This document shows positions 41,863 to 46,413 of a stretch of 46,413 nt of DNA, one piece after another. A program made the position numbers and the translations under genes. Within the stretch, counting starts at the first letter, position 1; every line of letters starts with the position of its first letter. The notes under the pieces were generated by a model. That model was not told where the DNA came from and ran no database searches. It worked only from the letters and a program-made list of their open reading frames with translations. The DNA lies in assembly GCF_001950255.1 (NCBI RefSeq), contig NZ_BDJK01000015.1, forward strand, positions 1-46,413, written 5' to 3'. The stretch is from Carboxydothermus pertinax. GTDB lineage: Bacteria; Bacillota; Z-2901; Carboxydothermales; Carboxydothermaceae.

Positions 41863-42681
41863 ATGGGTCTTCGGATTAACAATAATATTGAAGCTTTAAA
41901 TGCTTGGAGGGCGCTGAATAATACTTCATCGGCTTTACAAAAATCGATGGAAAAACTTTCTTCAGGCCTTCGGATTAACCGGGCTGGGGACGATGCTGCT
42001 GGCTTAGCTATTTCCGAAAAATTAAGAGGACAAATCCGTGGCTTAAACCAAGCGGTAAGGAATGCTCAGGATGGTATTTCCCTTATTCAAACGGCTGAAG
42101 GCGGTTTAAATGAAGTTCACAATATCTTGCAAAGAATGCGGGAACTTGCTGTTCAAGCGGCTAATGATACTTTAACTACCCAAGACAGAGGGGCAATCAA
42201 ACAAGAAATTGACCAGTTAGCACAGGAAATTACGAGAATTTCAAATACCACTGAGTTTAATACCAAGAAACTTTTAAATGGGTCTGTGAAGGGGATGTTA
42301 TTCCAAATTGGTGCTAATGCAAATCAAAATATTTCACTCACTATTGTTAATATAGCAGCAACTGCTCTTAGTGTTAATGCGCTAGGAGTAAGTACTGCAG
42401 CAAGTGCAGCAAATGCAATTACGAAAATTTCGAATGCAATAGATACTATTTCAAATGTTAGGGCAAAACTCGGTGCCGTTCAAAACCGCCTGGAGCATAC
42501 CATTGCCAACCTAAGCACTGCTGCTGAAAACTTAACTGCTTCCGAATCCCGGATTCGGGATGTAGATATGGCTCAGGAAATGATGAATTTTACCAAGAAC
42601 CAGATTTTACAGCAAGCCGGTGTGGCAATATTGGCGCAAGCCAATCAGGCTCCTCAAGCAGTTTTACAGTTACTGCGGTAA
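41863..42681 (+). CDS. hag: Flagellin
   Basis: This 272-aa filament subunit has the conserved N-terminal D0/D1 region (LSSGLRINRAGDDAAGLAISEKLRGQIRGL at about 32-61) and C-terminal D1/D0 region (RIRDVDMAQEMMNFTKNQILQQAG at about 227-250). The central variable part is short, so there are no large outer domains. It is exported by the flagellar system, probably glycosylated by the Maf/Pse products encoded just upstream, and capped by FliD. A very strong AAGGAGGAGG ribosome binding site and a SigD-like promoter suit high expression. Confidence 0.97.
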   Translation: MGLRINNNIEALNAWRALNNTSSALQKSMEKLSSGLRINRAGDDAAGLAISEKLRGQIRGLNQAVRNAQDGISLIQTAEGGLNEVHNILQRMRELAVQAANDTLTTQDRGAIKQEIDQLAQEITRISNTTEFNTKKLLNGSVKGMLFQIGANANQNISLTIVNIAATALSVNALGVSTAASAANAITKISNAIDTISNVRAKLGAVQNRLEHTIANLSTAAENLTASESRIRDVDMAQEMMNFTKNQILQQAGVAILAQANQAPQAVLQLLR

Positions 42682-42686
42682 TTGTT

Positions 42687-42719
42687 TTAAGGCCAGCTCT
42701 TTTGAGCTGGCCTTAATTT
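42687..42719 (+). terminator. Terminator of hag
   Basis: A perfect 13-bp stem, TTAAGGCCAGCTC (42687-42699) with GAGCTGGCCTTAA (42704-42716), loop TTTT. The T tail is short. The following A/T-rich 42720-42947 holds no gene; I found no clear promoter for flaG in it. Confidence 0.88.
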
Positions 42720-42947
42720 AAAATTAATCAGAAAAAGGATTCACAAAAAGGATTATGATAATTTTAAAATTATGAATTATTTATAAAAAAAGTTAAAACT
42801 ATAAAATTTATAATGTAAAAATTTTTTTGCATATTACTTTAGGTTTTTTAAAAATTTATAACTATCAAGCTTAATAGCTCTGAAAAAAATGTTTATTTTC
42901 CATAGATTAATGTGCTTGAATAACATTAACTTAAAAGGGTGAGTTTA

Positions 42948-43304
42948 ATGAATATTAATACTATCGACCCTTTAAAATTAAATAACGTTAATTTGCTTAA
43001 AGCGTCTGCCGTTGAGCCGGTTAAAAATGTAGCAAATGAATCCGGGAGAACAAATAATTTTGAAACTGAGAAAATATCAAAAAATCAATTAGAAAATGCT
43101 GTTGAAAACTTAAATAAAGTAGTAAACTCCTTTACCCCCACGGAATTAAAATTTGAAATCCATCAAGATTCGAAAGAATTGATGGTAAAAGTTATTAATG
43201 CCGAGACTAAAGAAGTAATTAGAGAAATTCCACCGCATCAGGTTTTAGAAATAGTGGCAGAAATTAAAAAGCTTTTAGGGGTTTTGGTTGACACTAAAAT
43301 ATAA
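42948..43304 (+). CDS. flaG: Flagellar protein FlaG
   Basis: This 118-aa protein has a disordered N-terminal half and the FlaG C-terminal domain, with LKFEIHQDSKELMVKVI and EVIREIPPHQVLEIV. FlaG influences filament length and stability; mechanism is not settled. ATG 42948 follows AAGGGTGAG; GTG 42939 lies inside that site. fliD follows after 12 nt. Confidence 0.88.
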   Translation: MNINTIDPLKLNNVNLLKASAVEPVKNVANESGRTNNFETEKISKNQLENAVENLNKVVNSFTPTELKFEIHQDSKELMVKVINAETKEVIREIPPHQVLEIVAEIKKLLGVLVDTKI

Positions 43305-43316
43305 GAGGTGAGGGCA

Positions 43317-44774
43317 ATGCCCATTCTCCAAATAGGTGGTTTGGCGTCCGGACTTGATACTAAAAACATTGTTAGTCAATTAATGCAAGTGGAAAGTAAA
43401 CCGCTTGAGAACTTGCAAAAAAAGAAGGCTGATCTTGAAGCGGTAAGAACAGCCTGGGGGGAAATAAAAACCAAGTTAAGCAGTCTCTACAATACAATAA
43501 ACTCTTTAATGAGTTCTTCTCTATATACTAATTTAACGGCGACCTCATCGGATGCAACGGTTTTAACAGCCCAAGCCCAATCAACGGCGGTCAAAGGGAG
43601 TTATAACATTCAAGTGCAAACTTTGGCCCAGAGCTATATTATTGCATCTAACCAGCAAACTTCGGTTACCACCCCTTTAAATTTAAATCCTACCACTTTT
43701 AAAATCGCTATCGGTGGGGTGGTCCAAAAGGATAGTTTGGGCAATGATATTACTATTTCCCTTGATGCTACCGATACTCTGGTAAGCATCCGGGATAAAA
43801 TAAACAACGCCAAGGCAGGAGTTACTGCTTCGATTGTCGACAATAAGTTGCTGTTAACTGCTAATACGACCGGTGCAGCAAATTCCATTTCCTTTACTGC
43901 AATTACCGGCGATGCCTTGCAAGCTCTTGGATTGGCAGATACTAATGGTAACCCAATAACTACCGTGCAAGTGGGAACCGATGCCCAAGTGGTTATTAAC
44001 GGTTTAACCCTAACCAGAAGTTCCAATGATATTTCAGATGCCATCTATGGAGTAAATCTAACTTTAAAGAAAACGGGAACAGTTACTTTAACGGTTGATA
44101 ACGATACAGCAACAATAATCGATAAAGTAAAAACCTTTGTCAGCCAGTATAATGACTTGATGAACGATTTAGCTACTAAGACTGCTTATGATGCTACGAC
44201 TAAGACTAAAGGAGTTTTATTTGGTGATTCAACAGCTCGGCAGGTTATGGCTGAATTACGGGAAATAGTAGGTAGTACTGTTGCGGGGTTGACTACCCAA
44301 GCTACTTACGGGAACAATACTTATACTTTAAATAATTTAATGGCAGTAGGAATTTCAACTTCGGGGAAAGAGGCAACATTGACTCTTGATGAAAACAAAC
44401 TCACGGCAATGATAAAACAAAACCCCGCAGCTGTTGCTCGTATTTTTACCGATGATACAACTACGAATGAAAACGAAAAAAAGGGAATAATAGACAAGTT
44501 AGCAGTTTACGTGAGGAATTTAGCTGTGTATATAGTTTCAAGTGATGGAACGACTCATTACGATGCTATTTTAACAAGCAAGGATAAATCGCTGGCGGAT
44601 CAAATAAAATTAGCCCAAGAAAATATTGATAAGTTTAACGATTATTTAGCACGCAAAGAAGAAGAATTATGGGCTAAATTTACCCAGCTCGAATCAGTGA
44701 TGTCTCAGTTACAATCGCAAAGCAACTGGTTAGCGGCCCAACTAAGCGGTTTGTCGGGAGCTAACAAGAAATAG
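43317..44774 (+). CDS. fliD: Flagellar filament cap FliD
   Basis: This 485-aa protein caps the filament and helps flagellin fold. The N-terminus IGGLASGLDTKNIVSQLMQVE is diagnostic, and the C-terminus has the coiled coil ARKEEELWAKFTQLESVMSQL. The middle is threonine-rich and beta-like. ATG 43317 follows GAGGTGAGGG. fliS follows after 17 nt. Confidence 0.95.
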   Translation: MPILQIGGLASGLDTKNIVSQLMQVESKPLENLQKKKADLEAVRTAWGEIKTKLSSLYNTINSLMSSSLYTNLTATSSDATVLTAQAQSTAVKGSYNIQVQTLAQSYIIASNQQTSVTTPLNLNPTTFKIAIGGVVQKDSLGNDITISLDATDTLVSIRDKINNAKAGVTASIVDNKLLLTANTTGAANSISFTAITGDALQALGLADTNGNPITTVQVGTDAQVVINGLTLTRSSNDISDAIYGVNLTLKKTGTVTLTVDNDTATIIDKVKTFVSQYNDLMNDLATKTAYDATTKTKGVLFGDSTARQVMAELREIVGSTVAGLTTQATYGNNTYTLNNLMAVGISTSGKEATLTLDENKLTAMIKQNPAAVARIFTDDTTTNENEKKGIIDKLAVYVRNLAVYIVSSDGTTHYDAILTSKDKSLADQIKLAQENIDKFNDYLARKEEELWAKFTQLESVMSQLQSQSNWLAAQLSGLSGANKK

Positions 44775-44791
44775 ATGAGGTGAAAAAAGCC

Positions 44792-45169
44792 GTGAATAAT
44801 CCTTATGCTCAGTATCAACAGCAAAATATCGCTACCGCCCCGCCAGAAAAATTGTTAATTATGCTGTATGACGGTGCGATTAAATTTTTAAAACAAGGGC
44901 TTAAAGCCTTGGATGACAAAAAGTATGATGATTTTAGCTATTATATAAGCCGTACGCAGGACATAATTTCCGAATTGATGGTTACTCTCGATATGGATTA
45001 TGAAATTTCCAAAAATCTTTACCAGCTTTATGACTATTTCATGTACCGATTAATACATGGAAGCGTTAAAAAAGAACGGGAAAGCATTGAGGAAGTGCAG
45101 AAACACCTGGAGGAATTGAGAGAAGCCTGGGTTCAAGCGGCGGCTGCTAAAGAGAAAGCTGCTACTTAA
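44792..45169 (+). CDS. fliS: Flagellin export chaperone FliS
   Basis: This 125-aa helical chaperone binds the C-terminus of flagellin and prevents early polymerisation. The family start NNPYAQYQQQN and TAPPEKLLIMLYDGAIKFL are present. GTG 44792 is chosen with GAGGTGA 8 nt upstream. The next gene starts 12 nt after the stop codon. Confidence 0.93.
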   Translation: MNNPYAQYQQQNIATAPPEKLLIMLYDGAIKFLKQGLKALDDKKYDDFSYYISRTQDIISELMVTLDMDYEISKNLYQLYDYFMYRLIHGSVKKERESIEEVQKHLEELREAWVQAAAAKEKAAT

Positions 45170-45181
45170 AGGATGATAATC

Positions 45182-45505
45182 ATGAAAACTTCTCAGGAAA
45201 TTCTTAAAGATCTTAAAAAGCTTCAAGAAAAAATTACGTCTTCAAAAGATGAATTGGTGATAACTGATGAATTCCAGAAAATAAGTGAAAAATTTAAAAA
45301 ATATTATTCGGGAGAAGAAGAGATTACGGTTGAGGAAATCCAGGAGTTATTACCGGAGTACGAAAAAACGATAAAGCATATAGAAGAGGAAAAGAAAAAA
45401 ATTTTAACAGAAATTGAAAAGGTAAAGCAGGAACGAAAAGTGATTAATTCGTATTTAGCAAGGAGTTTTCGCACGGAAGGAATTTTTTTAGATAAAAAAC
45501 GCTAA
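45182..45505 (+). CDS. FliT-like helical protein (by position)
   Basis: This 107-aa charged, helical protein follows fliS, the place of FliT (chaperone of FliD) in Bacillus. I see no distinctive motif, so FliT is suggested from size, position and helix content only. ATG 45182 follows AAAGGATGAT; ATG 45173 is a weaker option. Confidence 0.6.
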   Translation: MKTSQEILKDLKKLQEKITSSKDELVITDEFQKISEKFKKYYSGEEEITVEEIQELLPEYEKTIKHIEEEKKKILTEIEKVKQERKVINSYLARSFRTEGIFLDKKR

Positions 45506-45530
45506 TTCCCCACAAAGGGGGGGATAAAAG

Positions 45531-45872
45531 GTGATAATTCCCAATATTGATCCTCTGCTTTTACAGAAGTACCGGGAGCAGGTAAAACCAAAAGTTCCGG
45601 AAATAAAAAAGACCGCCGATGAGGTGCGGTATGAGCCGGAGTATGACGAAGAAAAAGAGTTTATTCCGAAGCTAGCGGCAGATGTATTTAATAGGGTAAT
45701 AAATTTTTTAAACCCAACATTGGAATTCGTCTATGACGAGCAGGAAGATGTTGGTTATGTGATTGATAAACTTAAAAATAAAGTCTTAAAAAAAGTTGAC
45801 CGGGAGTTTCTTCAGGCTGCCTTTACGGACCTTACCAAAACCATAGGGCTTTTGTTAGACGAGAGGGTATAG
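45531..45872 (+). CDS. Second FlaG-like protein
   Basis: This 113-aa protein has a disordered N-terminal part and a stretch LEFVYDEQEDVGYVIDKL followed by KNKVLKKVDREFL, which resembles the FlaG beta-domain pattern (strand, acidic turn, strand, then the ev-IR-IP-like segment), though the IPP motif is absent. It may be a diverged FlaG duplicate. The start is GTG 45531 after AAGGGGGGG. A terminator overlaps its stop codon. Confidence 0.6.
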   Translation: MIIPNIDPLLLQKYREQVKPKVPEIKKTADEVRYEPEYDEEKEFIPKLAADVFNRVINFLNPTLEFVYDEQEDVGYVIDKLKNKVLKKVDREFLQAAFTDLTKTIGLLLDERV

Positions 45873-45886
45873 ACCCTCTTTTTTTG
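45862..45886 (+). terminator. Terminator of the hag-distal operon
   Basis: AGAGGGT (45862-45868) pairs with ACCCTCT (45873-45879) with a 4-nt loop, followed by a long T run. The stop codon of the FlaG-like gene lies in the loop. Confidence 0.88.
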
Positions 45887-45893
45887 TTTTGTG

Positions 45894-45920
45894 TTGACAA
45901 TTTTCGTTATTTTTTATAAT
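45894..45920 (+). promoter_or_regulatory. SigA-type promoter of the flgB operon
   Basis: TTGACA (45894-45899) and TATAAT (45915-45920), both perfect, with a short 15-nt spacer. It drives the riboswitch leader. Confidence 0.75.
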
Positions 45921-45949
45921 CTAATTTTTTGTAAAAAAGGTTCTCTTGA

Positions 45950-46034
45950 AAAGTTTGGCAAACCCGGCGAAAGCCGGCGACGCAAAGCTAAAGGGGCTAA
46001 GGCGGGATACCGCTATGCCAGCCAGCTGCCGAGG
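45950..46034 (+). promoter_or_regulatory. c-di-GMP-I (GEMM) riboswitch aptamer
   Basis: The segment has the hallmarks of the GEMM-I class: GGCAAACC, a stem CCGGC/GCCGG (45964-45968 with 45973-45977) capped by a GAAA tetraloop, then GACGCAAAGC, GGGGCTAA and ATGCCAGCC. The closing helix P1 pairs TTTGGCA (45954-45960) with TGCCGAG (46027-46033). It should sense c-di-GMP. It lies in the leader of flgB. Confidence 0.92.
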
Positions 46035-46076
46035 TTAAGGTCTTAAAGCCTCCTTGGGCAGGGGAGGTTTTTATTT
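46031..46076 (+). terminator. Riboswitch expression platform with terminator
   Basis: The terminator pairs CCTCC (46049-46053) with GGAGG (46063-46067), extended by A-T pairs into the T run that follows. A competing antiterminator pairs GAGG (46031-46034) plus TTAA with TTAA plus CCTC (46049-46052). GAG is also part of aptamer P1, so ligand binding should block the antiterminator and favour termination, an OFF switch. This logic is inferred from pairing. The rest of 46077-46213 shows no gene. Confidence 0.75.
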
Positions 46077-46213
46077 TTAGTGCAGAAAAGTAAACCGGTA
46101 AAATATTTTTTCTCGAAAAAATTACAAAAAGGGGAAAAAAGTAAAGGATTTTCTCTAACTTTGTCAAATATATAAAAAAGCAGTGAGTGAAAGGGGAAAA
46201 AGGAGAGGAAAAA

Positions 46214-46413
46214 ATGGATATTTTTGGAGGGGTTACTTACAACCTTTTAAAGCTTGGGATTGATGCGGCGACTAAACGCCAGCAAGCAATTGCGCACAAT
46301 ATTGCCAACGTCAATACCCCAGGATATCGGCGGGAAAAAGTGGTTTTTGAGGAAAAGGTCCAGGAGTTTTTAAAGCAGAAGGTCGGTGGTTTTACGTTAA
46401 AAACCACCGACCC
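46214..46413 (+). CDS. flgB: Flagellar basal-body rod protein FlgB (5' part only)
   Basis: The 66 visible residues match the FlgB start: a helical N-terminus followed by RQQAIAHNIANVNTPGYRREKVVFEE, the rod-protein signature. FlgB is the most proximal rod subunit. AGGAGAGG precedes ATG 46214. The gene runs off the window. It heads what is probably the basal-body/hook operon under c-di-GMP riboswitch control. A perfect 13-bp inverted repeat lies within its codons at 46381-46412. Confidence 0.93.
   Translation, partial: MDIFGGVTYNLLKLGIDAATKRQQAIAHNIANVNTPGYRREKVVFEEKVQEFLKQKVGGFTLKTTD
46381..46412 (+). repeat. Inverted repeat inside flgB
   Basis: GGTCGGTGGTTTT (46381-46393) and AAAACCACCGACC (46400-46412) form a perfect 13-bp stem with a 6-nt loop in the coding region near residue 57-66. 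Confidence 0.7.

Noticed and set aside
43634-44044. Open frame of 136 codons on the minus strand
   Set aside because: It is opposite fliD and has no recognisable feature.
1-46413. tRNA, rRNA, CRISPR arrays, insertion sequences, transposases or phage integrase
   Set aside because: I looked for these and saw no cloverleaf-like segments, spaced repeats or transposase motifs.

Overview
The window looks like chromosome from a motile, spore-forming, thermophilic low-GC Gram-positive anaerobe. The content and style resemble Carboxydothermus hydrogenoformans, which is my inference and was not checked by any search. The evidence is strong AGGAGG-type ribosome binding sites, frequent GTG/TTG starts, an alpha/beta-type small acid-soluble spore protein, a SpoVB-like flippase, Bacillus-like flagellar gene order, SigD-like promoters, and an archaeal-type NurA/HerA/Mre11/Rad50 repair cassette often associated with thermophiles.

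Layout. (1) 1-3537: a copper-efflux operon (csoR, copZ, copA and a small membrane protein) behind a promoter with a CsoR-type operator. (2) 3718-9834: a DNA-end-processing operon nurA-herA-mre11 followed by a Rad50-like ATPase split over three genes: a Walker A half ending in a zinc hook, an 87-aa coiled coil, and a signature/Walker B half. (3) 9823-10797, minus strand: a membrane diguanylate cyclase. (4) 10946-14859: a deazapurine (preQ0) operon queD-queC-DUF366-queE-folE, then a YpmA-like small protein and surE. (5) 14833-19582: a spore SASP gene (minus), a short DnaE-type polymerase preceded by a near-consensus LexA box, and a SpoVB-like flippase (minus). (6) 19743-21761: an EF-G-like GTPase behind a leader inverted repeat. 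(7) 21946-28725: a motility/chemotaxis operon motA-motB-mcp-cheW-cheA-cheB. (8) 28783-32741: late flagellar genes flgM-flgN-flgK-flgL-DUF6470-fliW-csrA. (9) 32764-41726: a markedly AT-rich flagellin-glycosylation island of two Maf/MptE-like proteins around an unknown small gene, then a complete pseudaminic acid set, pseB to pseI. (10) 41863-45872: hag, flaG, fliD, fliS, a FliT-like gene and a second FlaG-like gene. (11) 45894-46413: a promoter, a c-di-GMP-I riboswitch with an expression-platform terminator, and the start of flgB, which is cut by the window edge.

How the parts fit. The motility genes form a control hierarchy: SigD-like promoters (TAAA-N14/15-[G/T]CCGAAAT) precede motA, flgM and hag; FlgM would hold SigD; and FliW/CsrA would control flagellin translation through a hairpin presenting GGA in the hag leader. 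The Maf and Pse genes would glycosylate flagellin before export. A c-di-GMP riboswitch gates the flgB operon, so the local diguanylate cyclase could in principle feed into motility.

The best candidates for new biology are the three-piece Rad50 with NurA-HerA-Mre11, the DUF366 gene embedded in the preQ0 operon, the 109-aa gene between the two Maf genes, and the SOS-like box on the truncated DnaE.
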